A stretch of DNA of 64,000 nucleotides from Nitratireductor basaltis. Its GTDB lineage: Bacteria; Pseudomonadota; Alphaproteobacteria; Rhizobiales; Rhizobiaceae. The DNA is taken from the NCBI RefSeq assembly GCF_000733725.1, contig NZ_JMQM01000002.1, forward strand, positions 496,001 through 560,000. The letters run 5' to 3'. The position numbers and the translations under genes are program-made. Under the pieces are notes generated by a model. It was not told the DNA's origin and did not search any database. It worked only from the letters and a program-made list of their open reading frames with translations. Below are positions 21,447 through 30,793 of the stretch, piece after piece. Within the stretch, counting starts at the first letter, position 1. Every line of letters starts with the position of its first letter.

Positions 21447-22726
21447 TGGGTGTCGATGTTCTGACATTCGGCTGCCGGCTCAATGCCTATGAGTCCGAGG
21501 TCATCAAGCGTGAAGCCGGTGAGGCAGGGCTTGGTGAACTCGACGGCGGTGCAGTCGTGGTCAATACCTGCGCGGTGACTGCCGAAGCCGTGCGTCAGGC
21601 GCGGCAGGCGATCCGCAAGGCACGGCGCGAGAACCCGGAAGCACGCATCATCGTCACCGGCTGTGCCGCGCAGACCGAGCCGGGCACATTCGGCGAGATG
21701 GACGAGGTCGATCTCGTTCTTGGCAATGAAGAAAAGCTGAAAAGCTCCAGCTATCGCGCGCTGCCGGAATTCGGCGTGAACCAGTTCGAGAAGGTGCGCG
21801 TCAACGACATCATGGAGGTGCAGGAGACTGCTTCCCACATGGTCGATGCGATCGAGGGTCGCGCCCGCGCATTCGTGCAGGTGCAGAACGGTTGTGACCA
21901 TCGCTGCACCTTCTGCATCATCCCCTATGGCCGCGGCAATTCACGCTCCGTGCCGATGGGTGCTGTGGTGGATCAGGTGCGCAGGCTGGTCTGCAACGGC
22001 TATGCCGAGGTGGTTCTGACGGGTGTCGATCTCACGAGCTTCGGCGCTGATCTTCCCGGCGCTCCGCGTCTGGGCAAGCTCGTGAGAACGATCCTTTCAC
22101 AGGTTCCGGAGTTGAAGCGGCTGCGTCTTTCTTCCATCGACTCCATCGAGGCGGACGAGCATCTGATGCGCGCGCTGGCGGAGGAAGAACGGCTGATGCC
22201 GCATCTGCATCTGTCGCTGCAGCATGGCGACGACATGATCCTGAAGCGCATGAAGCGCCGTCATTTGCGCGCCGATACCATTGCCTTTTGCGAGGAAGTG
22301 CGGCGGCTGCGTCCGGACGCGGTTTTCGGCGCAGACATTATTGCGGGCTTCCCGACAGAGACGGAAGCGATGTTCGAGAACTCGGTGAAGATCATCGACG
22401 AATGCGGCTTGTCGCATCTGCATATCTTTCCATTCTCGCCGCGCGAAGGCACACCGGCCGCGCGCATGCCGCAGCTTCAGCGCGGTCTGGTGAAGGAGCG
22501 TGCCGCACGGCTGAGGACGGTTGGCGACGCGGCTTACCGAGCGCATCTCGCCTCGCTGGATGGCACGCAGCAGCGTATTCTTGTCGAAAAGCCGGGGCTC
22601 GGGCGCACGGAAGGCTTCACGCTCGCGGCTATCGACAAAGGCAATCCCGGCGAGATCGTCGAGGCAACCATAACCGGCCATGACGGCGACAAGCTGGTCG
22701 CACGTCCCCTGGCCGAGGCAGCATAG
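21446..22726 (+). CDS. mtaB: tRNA t6A37 methylthiotransferase MtaB
   Basis: Radical-SAM enzyme that adds a methylthio group to t6A37 of ANN-reading tRNAs. The 426-residue chain has the N-terminal methylthiotransferase domain (FGCRLNAYESE, NTCAVT, TGCAAQ cysteines for the auxiliary cluster), the radical-SAM motif CDHRCTFC in NGCDHRCTFCIIPYGRG, and a C-terminal TRAM-like region. It is coupled to dapF and precedes ftsY, a conserved alphaproteobacterial order. TsaD, which makes the t6A substrate, is encoded at 28 kb. Confidence 0.92.
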   Translation: MGVDVLTFGCRLNAYESEVIKREAGEAGLGELDGGAVVVNTCAVTAEAVRQARQAIRKARRENPEARIIVTGCAAQTEPGTFGEMDEVDLVLGNEEKLKSSSYRALPEFGVNQFEKVRVNDIMEVQETASHMVDAIEGRARAFVQVQNGCDHRCTFCIIPYGRGNSRSVPMGAVVDQVRRLVCNGYAEVVLTGVDLTSFGADLPGAPRLGKLVRTILSQVPELKRLRLSSIDSIEADEHLMRALAEEERLMPHLHLSLQHGDDMILKRMKRRHLRADTIAFCEEVRRLRPDAVFGADIIAGFPTETEAMFENSVKIIDECGLSHLHIFPFSPREGTPAARMPQLQRGLVKERAARLRTVGDAAYRAHLASLDGTQQRILVEKPGLGRTEGFTLAAIDKGNPGEIVEATITGHDGDKLVARPLAEAA

Positions 22727-22732
22727 GCACGC

Positions 22733-24163
22733 ATGGCATTCGGATTCATCAAGAAGGTCTTCACTTTCGGCAAGGACAAGCCGGAAGAGGAAGAAAAGCC
22801 TGAAACGCAGGAGCGGGAAGCGGCCGTTGAGGCGGTTGCTCCCGTCGAGGACGGGCAGGCCGAGCCGGAGCGCATCGAACCTGAAGACACGCAAGCGCCG
22901 GTGGCTGATGAAGAGCCGGTAGCGAAAGAGCCTGTCGACGTGGGTCAGGTTGCTGAAGAAGCGCCCGCCGTGCCCGCTCCAGAGATCGTGCCGGTTGAGG
23001 AAAACGCACCCGTCGAGCAACTCGAGCCAGAATCTGAAGCGGATGGTTCCATCGAAGCAGAGGCGCTCGAGGAGATTGAGCAGGCAGCCGAGGAAGCCGC
23101 TTCCATTCCCGTAGAAGAGCCGACCGAGTCGGTCGGAGAGCAGGCGGAAGAGGAAAGCCCTCGCGGCGATGGCACGGGCGTGATTGTCGGCGCTGCCGTT
23201 GAGCGCCGGTTGGCGCCCGTGCCGGTCGAGCCGGAACCGGAAGTGCGCAAGCCCTGGTTCCAGCGCCTGCGCGAAGGCCTGTCGCGCTCCTCGCGGGAGC
23301 TGCGCGAAAGCATCTCGGGCATCTTCACCAAGCGCAAGCTGGATGAAGACACGCTGCAGGATCTCGAAGACGTGCTCCTGAAGGCCGATCTCGGGCTGGA
23401 GACGGCCATGCGCGTCACCGATGCGCTTTCAGCGGGCCGTTATGGCAAGAATGTCTCCGGCGAGGAAGTTCAGGCTATCATGGCCGAAGAAATCGAGAAG
23501 GTGCTGGCGCCGGTTGCAAAACCGCTTGAGCTCGACCTGTCGCACAAGCCGCATGTGATCCTCGTGGTCGGCGTGAACGGCACCGGCAAAACCACCACGA
23601 TTGGCAAGCTGGCGGCCAAGCTGACTGCTGGCGGGTTGAAGGTAACCCTGGCAGCCGGTGACACATTCCGTGCGGCGGCCATAGAGCAGCTCAAAATCTG
23701 GGGCGATCGTACCAATTCGCCGGTCGTTGCGAGCAAGCTTGGCGCGGATGCTGCCGGTCTCGCCTATGATGCTTTCGACGAGGCAAAGCGGAACGGATCC
23801 GATGTGCTCATCATCGACACGGCAGGCCGTCTGCAGAACAAGACCGAGCTCATGGCCGAGCTTGAAAAGGTCGTGCGCGTGCTTGGCAAACACGACCCGG
23901 AAGCGCCGCACACGGTGCTGCAGACCGTCGATGCCACCACCGGTCAAAACGCGCTCAACCAGGTCGAGATCTTCCGCAATGTGGCAGGGGTGAACGGGCT
24001 TGTGATGACCAAGCTCGACGGCACCGCACGCGGCGGTATCCTTGTGTCCATCGCCGCCAAGCACAAGCTGCCAGTCTATTTCATCGGCGTGGGCGAAGGC
24101 GTTGAGGATCTCGAGCCATTCTCGGCGGAAGACTTCGCCAAGGCGATTGCGGGAATCGGGTGA
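22733..24163 (+). CDS. ftsY: Signal recognition particle receptor FtsY
   Basis: SRP receptor GTPase that brings ribosomes making membrane proteins to the translocon. Of 476 residues, about 165 N-terminal ones form an acidic Glu/Pro/Ala/Val-rich A region, followed by the N domain (about 170-250) and the G domain with GVNGTGKTTT (G1), DTFRAAA (G2), DTAGRLQ (G3) and TKLDG (G4). It starts six bases after mtaB. Confidence 0.95.
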   Translation: MAFGFIKKVFTFGKDKPEEEEKPETQEREAAVEAVAPVEDGQAEPERIEPEDTQAPVADEEPVAKEPVDVGQVAEEAPAVPAPEIVPVEENAPVEQLEPESEADGSIEAEALEEIEQAAEEAASIPVEEPTESVGEQAEEESPRGDGTGVIVGAAVERRLAPVPVEPEPEVRKPWFQRLREGLSRSSRELRESISGIFTKRKLDEDTLQDLEDVLLKADLGLETAMRVTDALSAGRYGKNVSGEEVQAIMAEEIEKVLAPVAKPLELDLSHKPHVILVVGVNGTGKTTTIGKLAAKLTAGGLKVTLAAGDTFRAAAIEQLKIWGDRTNSPVVASKLGADAAGLAYDAFDEAKRNGSDVLIIDTAGRLQNKTELMAELEKVVRVLGKHDPEAPHTVLQTVDATTGQNALNQVEIFRNVAGVNGLVMTKLDGTARGGILVSIAAKHKLPVYFIGVGEGVEDLEPFSAEDFAKAIAGIG

Positions 24164-24184
24164 TTTGATGATGGTGCGCTCCGA

Positions 24185-24333
24185 CACCCCCCTCTGCCTT
24201 GCCAGGCATCTCCCCCTCAAGGGGGGAGATCGGCTGTCATCGACGTTTTGCATGCCCGTCCAAGGAAGCACGGCAAGGCCGCGACTGATCTCCCCCCTTG
24301 AGGGGGAGATGGCCGGCAGGCCAGAGGGGGGTG
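24185..24333. repeat. Intergenic palindromic repeat element (about 149 bp, MITE/BIME-like)
   Basis: Two inverted outer arms beginning CACCCCCCTCTGCC and ending in its near complement bracket two inner palindromes of type ATCTCCCCC-TCAA/TTGA-GGGGGAGAT (about 24209-24231 and 24287-24310). The whole region can fold into a cruciform or long hairpin. There is no ORF. Similar CT/GA-rich palindromes are dispersed in Mesorhizobium-type genomes, from recollection. It fills most of the gap between ftsY and yciB. Confidence 0.85.
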
Positions 24334-24364
24334 CAGCGCCTACTTCTAACAAGGAGCACACCCA

Positions 24365-25009
24365 TTGACCCGCATCATCGAACGCGATCCGTCCGACCCG
24401 AAGCGCAAGGAGGTCAATCCGCTCCTGAAGCTTGTGCTTGAGCTTGGTCCGCTGGTCGTTTTCTTCTTTGCCAATTCGCGGGGCGAATGGCTGGCCGAGC
24501 GCTTTCCTGCTCTGGGTGAGCTCGGAGGCCCGATCTTCATCGCGACCGGGCTTTTCATGGCGGCTACCGCGATTGCGCTTGCCGCCTCTTGGCTACTGAC
24601 GCGGACGCTGCCGATGATGCCGCTGATTTCAGGGATAGTGGTCTTCGTCTTCGGCGCGCTAACACTGTTTTTGCAGAACGACACCTTCATCAAGATGAAG
24701 CCGACCATCGTGAACACGCTTTTCGGCGTGATCCTTCTCGGCGGGCTTTATTTCGGGAAATCGCTGCTTGGCTATGTCTTCGATTCAGCGTTCAAGCTGG
24801 ATGCGGAAGGCTGGCGCAAGCTTACCATGCGCTGGGGGCTGTTCTTCCTGTTCCTGGCGGTAGTCAACGAGATCGTCTGGCGCAATTTCTCCACCAACAC
24901 ATGGGTGGCGTTCAAGGTATGGGGCATCATGCCAATCACGGTGATCTTCACCATGAGCCAGATGCCGCTCATCATGCGCCATTCGCTGGAAGAGCAGAAA
25001 GAAGGCTGA
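24365..25009 (+). CDS. yciB: Intracellular septation protein A / YciB (IspZ) family
   Basis: Inner-membrane protein of 214 residues with about five hydrophobic segments after a polar N-terminus. The segments [16 protein letters not shown], the mid [29 protein letters not shown] and [20 protein letters not shown] are typical of the family, which affects cell envelope synthesis and septation. The start is TTG with AAGGAG nine bases upstream; no in-frame ATG lies near. An intergenic repeat separates it from ftsY. Confidence 0.9.
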   Translation: MTRIIERDPSDPKRKEVNPLLKLVLELGPLVVFFFANSRGEWLAERFPALGELGGPIFIATGLFMAATAIALAASWLLTRTLPMMPLISGIVVFVFGALTLFLQNDTFIKMKPTIVNTLFGVILLGGLYFGKSLLGYVFDSAFKLDAEGWRKLTMRWGLFFLFLAVVNEIVWRNFSTNTWVAFKVWGIMPITVIFTMSQMPLIMRHSLEEQKEG

Positions 25010-25016
25010 GGGAGAT

Positions 25017-25038
25017 GAGGCGGCGTTCAAGCCGCCTC
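25017..25038. terminator. Perfect hairpin between convergent yciB and DUF1761 genes
   Basis: Stem GAGGCGGC / GCCGCCTC with a six-base loop, eight bases past the yciB stop. No T-run follows on either strand, so it is a U-tract-free end structure whose termination role is inferred from its place. Confidence 0.45.
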
Positions 25039-25046
25039 TGGCTAAT

Positions 25047-25454
25047 CTACACGCCGAACCAGCCGATGATCGCGCCCATGATCACGGCCACGCCCAGCCA
25101 GTGCACGCCGTCGATGACGGTCAGGTCCCAGCCATAGTCCTGATAGCGGTGGTTGATGGCCATGGTCGTCATCATGAAGCCCGCCCAGACGAACAGCCCT
25201 GAAACGATGCCGTTCATGAGGGTGACCTGGCCGGTGCCCAGATGACCGATCAGTCCTGCCAGAACCCATGCCATGATCAGCTCTCCCACGATGGAGGTGA
25301 TGAAATGGACGGGCGTCATCCTGGCTTCACCGGGGTCTATGCGAGCGGCTTTCAGCCAGCGTTTGGAGACAGCACCATAATAGGCACCGCCAAAGAGAAA
25401 GGCTGCCGCAGCTGCGACCACGATGGCGATGAAGTTCATTCCGCCGAAATCCAT
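25047..25454 (-). CDS. DUF1761 family membrane protein
   Basis: A 135-residue protein with four hydrophobic segments (about 7-27, 50-68, 80-98, 112-132). The GAYYGAVSKRWLKA motif after the first helix and TTMAINHRYQDYGWDLTVIDGVHWL near the end fit DUF1761, a family of unknown function. It lies downstream of the methyltransferase gene with a 50-base gap and is convergent with yciB. Confidence 0.78.
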   Translation of the reverse strand: MDFGGMNFIAIVVAAAAAFLFGGAYYGAVSKRWLKAARIDPGEARMTPVHFITSIVGELIMAWVLAGLIGHLGTGQVTLMNGIVSGLFVWAGFMMTTMAINHRYQDYGWDLTVIDGVHWLGVAVIMGAIIGWFGV

Positions 25455-25507
25455 GGATAAAATCTCCCGTGCTCAAATAGAGGCTCAGGATATCGCAAGG
25501 GCGGATT

Positions 25508-26164
25508 TCAGGCAAAGCGCCAGACGGTGGTATGCTTGATCTCCGCGTCTTCCAAGGCGCGTGTGACCGGCACCTGATATTCGCCAAGGCGCTCAAGCCT
25601 GTCTTTCGGCAAATAGCTGCGGCCGGGGTCGCCCACGAGAACGGTCTTGCCGGCTTCCGCAAGTATCGAGAACCATTTCGTCACTGCTATCGACATCTCG
25701 CGGTCATAGAAGACGTCGCCGGCGAGAACGACTTCGGCATCGGGCATGGTACCGATCAGATCATCCGTGGTGGTCGTGAACGACACGCCATTGGCCGCGG
25801 CGTTCAGGCGGCAGGCGCAGAGGGTGAAAGGGTCGGTGTCGGCAGCATTCACGCTGGCCGCGCCCGACTTGCAGGCGGCAATGGCGACGAGACCGGAGCC
25901 GGTTGCGAAATCCAGAACCCTTCTGCCGCGCACGATTTGAGGGTAGTCGAGAACGTGGCGCGCCAGCCCCTGACCGCCCGCCCAGGCAAAGGCCCAGAAG
26001 GGTGGCGGCAGGCCTATTTCCTCAAGCTCTTCTTCCGTGCGCTGCCACAGATCATGGGCTTCGTCGGCAAGGTGAAGGCGTATTTCGGGGACGTGCGGCG
26101 GCGCCAGAAGAGCCGTGTTTTCACGGATGAAATGTTCGGCTTCTTCCGGCGTCAGCCGCCGCAT
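25508..26164 (-). CDS. Class I SAM-dependent methyltransferase, ETFB-lysine/PrmA-like (METTL20 type)
   Basis: A 218-residue Rossmann methyltransferase with motif I VLDFATGSGLVAIAA (about 79-93), the acidic residue in NAADTDP, and the GDVFYDREMS block typical of the family that includes human ETFB-KMT and its alphaproteobacterial homologues, which methylate lysines of the electron-transfer flavoprotein beta subunit. Automatic annotation may call it a ribosomal L11 methyltransferase. Substrate not proven here. It ends the run with the EVE and YciI genes, starting four bases after EVE. Confidence 0.75.
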   Translation of the reverse strand: MRRLTPEEAEHFIRENTALLAPPHVPEIRLHLADEAHDLWQRTEEELEEIGLPPPFWAFAWAGGQGLARHVLDYPQIVRGRRVLDFATGSGLVAIAACKSGAASVNAADTDPFTLCACRLNAAANGVSFTTTTDDLIGTMPDAEVVLAGDVFYDREMSIAVTKWFSILAEAGKTVLVGDPGRSYLPKDRLERLGEYQVPVTRALEDAEIKHTTVWRFA

Positions 26165-26168
26165 CTTG

Positions 26169-26591
26169 TCAATCCTGCTTCAGGCCGCCCATGCGGCAGA
26201 TCTCGAACCATTCTTCCTCGCGCACCGGCTGGACCGAGAGGCGGGAATTGTTGACGAGGATCATGTCGGCGAGGACCGGATTTTCCTTGATCTGCGCCAG
26301 CGTGACGGGTTCAGGCATGTCCTGCACGGCCTTGATGTCCACGCATTCCCAGCGCGGATCCTCCGTGGTGGAATCGGGGTGGACCTCCTTGCAGACCTCC
26401 ACGATGCCGACTATGCGGGTTTCCTTCACCGAATGGTAGAAGAAGCCCAGATCGCCGAGCTTCATTTCCCGCATATTGTTGCGCGCCTGGTAGTTGCGCA
26501 CGCCGTTCCATTCCTCGCCAGCGTCGCCCTTGCGCTTCTGATCCTCCCAACCCCAGGTGTTGGGTTCGGACTTGAAAAGCCAATAGGCCAT
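26169..26591 (-). CDS. EVE domain protein (THYN1-like)
   Basis: The 140-residue protein is a single EVE domain: it starts MAYWLFKSEPNTWGW, continues with EWNGVRNYQARNNMREMKLGDLGFFYHS and ends with NNSRLSVQPVREEEWFEICRMGG. EVE domains belong to the PUA-like superfamily and can recognise modified bases in DNA or RNA; the bacterial stand-alone form has no settled role. It abuts the YciI gene with no spacer. Confidence 0.85.
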   Translation of the reverse strand: MAYWLFKSEPNTWGWEDQKRKGDAGEEWNGVRNYQARNNMREMKLGDLGFFYHSVKETRIVGIVEVCKEVHPDSTTEDPRWECVDIKAVQDMPEPVTLAQIKENPVLADMILVNNSRLSVQPVREEEWFEICRMGGLKQD

Positions 26592-26888
26592 TTACGCCTG
26601 CTCCGGATTGTTGAAGACCCAGTTCCAGGGGCGAATTTCCACGCTCTCGAAGAGACCGGCCTTTGCGTAGGGGTCGCTGTCGGCGATGGCTTTCGCCTCT
26701 GCCTTGTCCGCGGCCTCGATGGCTACAAGGCTGCCGCAGGGCTTGCCTTCTTCATCAAGGAAGGGGCCGGCGAATTTGAGGGTGCCCTTGTCATTGAGGT
26801 CGTTGAGAAAGGCGACATGCTCCGGCCGCGTGTCCATGCGGGTCTGCAGATGGCCCGGCTTGTCCTTGCAGGTAATGGCGAAAATCAT
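26592..26888 (-). CDS. YciI-like protein
   Basis: A 98-residue ferredoxin-like alpha/beta protein. MIFAITCKDKPGHLQTRMDTRPEHVAFL, the FAGPFLDEEGKPCGSLVAIEA strand-turn and ADSDPYAKAGLFESVEIRPWNWVF are typical of the YCII family, including the family's His (PEHVAFL) and Asp (DSDPY) pair proposed as active site. No specific reaction is assigned. It ends directly before the EVE gene and begins 18 bases after gpsA. Confidence 0.83.
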   Translation of the reverse strand: MIFAITCKDKPGHLQTRMDTRPEHVAFLNDLNDKGTLKFAGPFLDEEGKPCGSLVAIEAADKAEAKAIADSDPYAKAGLFESVEIRPWNWVFNNPEQA

Positions 26889-26906
26889 CGGTCTAGGTCC
26901 CTTCGT

Positions 26907-27881
26907 TCAACCGGCTTCGTTCTTCAATGGACGCGAGAGCAGCGCCTTCATGGCGTTTTGCACTGTCACGCGTCCTTCGATCAAATCGCTGACGCTTTCG
27001 ATAATTGGCGCGTCAAAACCCTTCCTGGTGACGATGCTTGCGGCGATGCCGGCCGTATGGGCACCTTCAGCCAGGGGACGCCCCGTCAGATCTTCCCCGC
27101 GTCCGAGCGCCAGCCCAAAGGCGAAATTGCGCGATTGGGCGGAGGAGCAGGTAAGGATCAGGTCTCCGAGCCCGGAGAGCCCCATCAGCGTTTCCTCTCG
27201 CGCGCCGAAGCTGCGGGCGATGCGGCGCAGCTCGACGAAGCCGCGCGTTATGATCGCGGCAACCGCGCTGGCGCCAAGGCCTGCGCCTTCCGTCGCGCCC
27301 GCCGCAATGGCCAGCACGTTCTTGAGCGCGCCGCCAAGTTCAACGCCTGTCAGGTCGTCGGTGGCGTAGCAGCGCAAATGCGGGCCCGAAAGCTTATGCG
27401 CAAGATCGCGGGCAAGGGGTTCTTCCACTGCTGCGACGGTAACGGCTGTCGGCAATCCCTTCGCTACATCCGTTGCGAAACTGGGCCCGGACAAGGCGCC
27501 AATCGGGTTGTAGGGCAGAACCTCGCGGGCAAGCTGCGACATGAGCTTGCCGCTGTCGCGCTCAATGCCCTTGGCGCAAAGAACAATCGGAATGTCGAGG
27601 CTTAGATGCTGCTTGGCGTTTGACAGAACCGTCCGCAAGGTCTGTGCAGGCGTTACGGCGAGAACGAGTTCTGCCTGCGCCAAAGCCGCTTCCATTTCCG
27701 CAGAAGCCGTCAGGCCTTCATCCAGGGCGATGTCTGGCAGATAACGGTTGTTGGAGCCGCTCATGATCTGGTCGGCAAGGCCCGGGTCTCTGGCCCACAG
27801 ATGGGGCTTGTGGCCGGCCCGCAGGGCATTCAGAGCAAGGGCCGTGCCCCATGCACCAGCTCCCAGAACAGCAATCTTCAT
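26907..27881 (-). CDS. gpsA: Glycerol-3-phosphate dehydrogenase [NAD(P)+]
   Basis: Reduces dihydroxyacetone phosphate to glycerol-3-phosphate for phospholipid synthesis. The 324-residue protein starts with the NAD loop [10 protein letters not shown] and has [27 protein letters not shown] with the catalytic Lys, [12 protein letters not shown] and the C-terminal EG-AHTAG region. The start overlaps the tsaD stop in ATGA; tsaD-gpsA-yciI-EVE is a common rhizobial order. Confidence 0.95.
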   Translation of the reverse strand: MKIAVLGAGAWGTALALNALRAGHKPHLWARDPGLADQIMSGSNNRYLPDIALDEGLTASAEMEAALAQAELVLAVTPAQTLRTVLSNAKQHLSLDIPIVLCAKGIERDSGKLMSQLAREVLPYNPIGALSGPSFATDVAKGLPTAVTVAAVEEPLARDLAHKLSGPHLRCYATDDLTGVELGGALKNVLAIAAGATEGAGLGASAVAAIITRGFVELRRIARSFGAREETLMGLSGLGDLILTCSSAQSRNFAFGLALGRGEDLTGRPLAEGAHTAGIAASIVTRKGFDAPIIESVSDLIEGRVTVQNAMKALLSRPLKNEAG

Positions 27882-28966
27882 GCCTTGGCTCCGCGTTTTC
27901 CCGCGCCGAAGACGGGTGTGGAAGTCTCGTCCAGAGGCCAGCGTGGGCGTGGCCGGAAATTCATCGGTGCTTCTTCTGCCAGACCCGCTTCCAGTCGTTC
28001 AAGCCCGGCCCAGGCGATCATGGCGGCATTGTCGCCGCACAGCTGCAATGGCGGGGCCACAAGCTGAAATCCAGCTTCTTGCGCGGTAGCGTCCAAAGCC
28101 GCCCGGATGGTGAGGTTTGCGGCAACGCCGCCGGCCACAACAAGCGTAGGTGTTGTAACCCCCGAGTGTTCCTCGCGAAAACGCGTCAGGCTACGGGCGA
28201 CGCGGTCGGTCAGGCTCTCCGTAACGGCAGCCTGGAAGGATGCGCAGATGTGGCTCACATCCTGCGGTGAGAGCGGAGCAAGCTCCGTCGCCGTGCGCCG
28301 TACCGCTGTCTTGAGGCCGGAGAAGGAAAAGTCAGGCCGGGCTTCACCCTTCAACGGGCGTGGGAATGAGAAACGTTTGGGATCGCCAGTCTTGGCCGCC
28401 TTCTCCACATTCGGACCGCCGGGATATGGCAGGCTCAACAGCTTGGCGGTCTTGTCGAAAGCCTCGCCGAGCGCATCGTCGATTGTAGTGGCCCAGCGCC
28501 GATAGTCGCCGACGCCACGCACTTCCACGATCTGGCTGTGGCCGCCGGATACGAGGAGCAGGAGATAGGGGAAGGCAACCTTATCGGTCAGACGCGGTGT
28601 CAGCGCATGACCTTCCAGGTGGTTGATCGGAATCAGGGGTTTTCCAAGGGCTGCGGCGAACGCCTTCGCCGTTGTCAGCCCCACGATCAGTCCGCCGATC
28701 AGCCCCGGCCCGGCCGTGGCCGCAACTGCATCCACATCTGCTGGCTTCATCCCTGCTTCATCGAGTGCCGCCCTGATGACGCCGTCGAGTGCCGTGACAT
28801 GGGCGCGGGCTGCAATCTCCGGCACGACGCCGCCAAAGGCGACATGTTCCTCGATCTGGCTCAGCACGATATTGGAGATGATCTGAGGCTTGCCGGACGC
28901 GTCGCGGGTGACGACGCTTGCCGCCGTCTCGTCACAACTCGTCTCGATGCCCAGCACCCGCGTCAT
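27878..28966 (-). CDS. tsaD: tRNA N6-threonylcarbamoyladenosine transferase TsaD
   Basis: Transfers threonylcarbamoyl to A37 of tRNAs. The 362-residue ASKHA-fold protein begins [14 protein letters not shown], has metal-binding histidines in [11 protein letters not shown], the GGHSQIVEV strand, [10 protein letters not shown] and the nucleotide-binding [10 protein letters not shown]. The ATG at 28966 has AGGGACG just upstream; a GTG five codons earlier is the alternative. Divergent from hemC with 98 bases between, as in many alphaproteobacteria. Confidence 0.94.
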   Translation of the reverse strand: MTRVLGIETSCDETAASVVTRDASGKPQIISNIVLSQIEEHVAFGGVVPEIAARAHVTALDGVIRAALDEAGMKPADVDAVAATAGPGLIGGLIVGLTTAKAFAAALGKPLIPINHLEGHALTPRLTDKVAFPYLLLLVSGGHSQIVEVRGVGDYRRWATTIDDALGEAFDKTAKLLSLPYPGGPNVEKAAKTGDPKRFSFPRPLKGEARPDFSFSGLKTAVRRTATELAPLSPQDVSHICASFQAAVTESLTDRVARSLTRFREEHSGVTTPTLVVAGGVAANLTIRAALDATAQEAGFQLVAPPLQLCGDNAAMIAWAGLERLEAGLAEEAPMNFRPRPRWPLDETSTPVFGAGKRGAKA

Positions 28967-29064
28967 GTCGTCCCTGTTCACCTTTGTTGCCGAATGCGCC
29001 TTTGACCTTTAGGGAAGGGGCGTTGGCTTGATTGAGAAGAGCCGGTTAGCACGGACGTGACGGC

Positions 29065-29994
29065 ATGCAAACTGATGTGGTGAGAATCGGAACGCGCGGC
29101 AGCCAGTTGGCACTCGCGCAGGCGGCAGAGACGCGGGCGCGGCTGATGGCTGCGCATGATCTGCCCGAAGAGGCATTCGAGATCGTCGTCATCCGCACTT
29201 CCGGCGACCGCATTCAGGATCGCCCGCTCTCCGAAGCTGGTGGAAAGGGGCTTTTCACCAAGGAGATCGAGGAAGCGCTGTTCGATGGGCGCATCGATCT
29301 GGCGGTTCATTCCTCCAAAGACATGCCGACGGTTTTGCCGGACGGGCTGGAGATTTCCGCCTTTCTGGAGCGGGAGGATGTGCGGGATGTCTTTATCGGC
29401 CGCAGCGTGAAGCGCATTCGGGATTTGCCGAAAGGCGCCAAGCTCGGCACTTCGTCCCTGCGCAGGCAGGCGCTTGTTCTGCGCATGCGGCCCGACCTTG
29501 AAGTCGGCATGTTCCGCGGCAATGTGCAAACGCGGCTTCGCAAGCTGGAAAACGGTGTTGCTGAAGGCACGCTTCTGGCGCTTTCCGGCCTCAAGCGGCT
29601 GCAGATGGAGCATGTCGCGACAGAGATCATGGATGCGCAGGAATTTCCGCCGGCGCTGGGTCAGGGTGCGATCTGTATCGAAAGCCGAATTGGCGACGAG
29701 CGAATAAAGGCCATGCTCGGGCCCATCCACCACGAGCCGACCGGCACCAAGCTCGCCTGCGAGCGCGCTTTCCTTGCCACTCTGGACGGTTCATGCCGGA
29801 CGCCGATTGCCGGAGAGGCAAAGCTGGATGATGGTCGATTGAACTTTTACGGAATGATCCTGACACCTGATGGGCGTGAAGTGCACGAAGTCACAGGGGA
29901 TGGCGCGGCGAGCGATGCGATTGCAATTGGCCGTGATGCCGGGGCTCGGATACGGGACAGCGCAGGTCCTGGCTTCTTCACCGACTGGGTGTGA
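29065..29994 (+). CDS. hemC: Porphobilinogen deaminase (hydroxymethylbilane synthase)
   Basis: Polymerises four porphobilinogens into hydroxymethylbilane. The 309 residues contain [13 protein letters not shown], catalytic Asp86 in [18 protein letters not shown] and GNVQTRL substrate-binding arginines, and dipyrromethane-cofactor Cys244 in LDGSCRTPI. Its TGA overlaps the hemD GTG by four bases (GTGA). Confidence 0.95.
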   Translation: MQTDVVRIGTRGSQLALAQAAETRARLMAAHDLPEEAFEIVVIRTSGDRIQDRPLSEAGGKGLFTKEIEEALFDGRIDLAVHSSKDMPTVLPDGLEISAFLEREDVRDVFIGRSVKRIRDLPKGAKLGTSSLRRQALVLRMRPDLEVGMFRGNVQTRLRKLENGVAEGTLLALSGLKRLQMEHVATEIMDAQEFPPALGQGAICIESRIGDERIKAMLGPIHHEPTGTKLACERAFLATLDGSCRTPIAGEAKLDDGRLNFYGMILTPDGREVHEVTGDGAASDAIAIGRDAGARIRDSAGPGFFTDWV

Positions 29995-30695
29995 TCTTGC
30001 GGGTTCTCATCACGCGTCCGCAACCGGGTGCCGATGAGACGGCGGAGCGGGTGCGCGCCCTGGGGCTGACGCCGGTGGTGTCTCCTCTCACGCAGACATT
30101 GCCGAATGAGCCGGCATATCCACCAGAACTGGAGGCGGCCTCGCTTGTGGCCATTTCCAGCCCCAACGCGGTGCGGCACGCCCCGCGGGCGTTGCTGCGG
30201 AAACTGACGATGCTGCCTGCTTTCGCGGTGGGGGAAAAGACCGGTGAGGTTGCCAAGGCTGGCGGACTTCAGGTTGTTGCGTGCGATGCAGGGGACGCGC
30301 GGCAGCTTGCCGCACAGGTGATCGGCAAGAGCCAAGCCGGTGAAACAATCGCAATCCTGTGCGGTCGTGTAAGGCGCGGCGTGTTGGAGCAGTCTCTGCA
30401 TGAAGCGGGTCGTTTGCCGCTCATGCTCGAAACTTACGATACGCGCGCGCTTCAGGCGCATCACGCGGACTGGGAAGGTGTGGATGTCGTGCTGCTGTAT
30501 TCATCCTATGCAGCCGAGTTGTTCCTGCATGATGCAGGGAACCGCAAGCCGCCGCTCCCGTTGGACAAAACAAGGTTTGTCTGCATCTCCGCGCGCGTGG
30601 CAGAGCGACTGATGGGTGTTGCGCCCGAGAATGTCATTATCGCCAGTCAACCGGATGAAGTCGGCATGATGAAGCAGTTAGCTTTGTTGCGCTAA
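29991..30695 (+). CDS. hemD: Uroporphyrinogen-III synthase
   Basis: Cyclises hydroxymethylbilane to uroporphyrinogen III. The 234-residue protein has two HemD-type lobes: [23 protein letters not shown] at the start, [15 protein letters not shown] in the middle and [15 protein letters not shown] near the end. HemD is poorly conserved, so the position directly after hemC carries weight. The start is GTG, overlapping the hemC stop; a TTG two codons later is possible. Confidence 0.9.
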   Translation: MILRVLITRPQPGADETAERVRALGLTPVVSPLTQTLPNEPAYPPELEAASLVAISSPNAVRHAPRALLRKLTMLPAFAVGEKTGEVAKAGGLQVVACDAGDARQLAAQVIGKSQAGETIAILCGRVRRGVLEQSLHEAGRLPLMLETYDTRALQAHHADWEGVDVVLLYSSYAAELFLHDAGNRKPPLPLDKTRFVCISARVAERLMGVAPENVIIASQPDEVGMMKQLALLR

Positions 30696-30793
30696 ATAGA
30701 GCCCATGCCCCTTCCTTCATCCCGGTGGTGTGGTAGGTAGCATGTAATGCGCTGCACAAGCGCCCGGTTTGAATACTCCAGCGGAGCTGCCCT

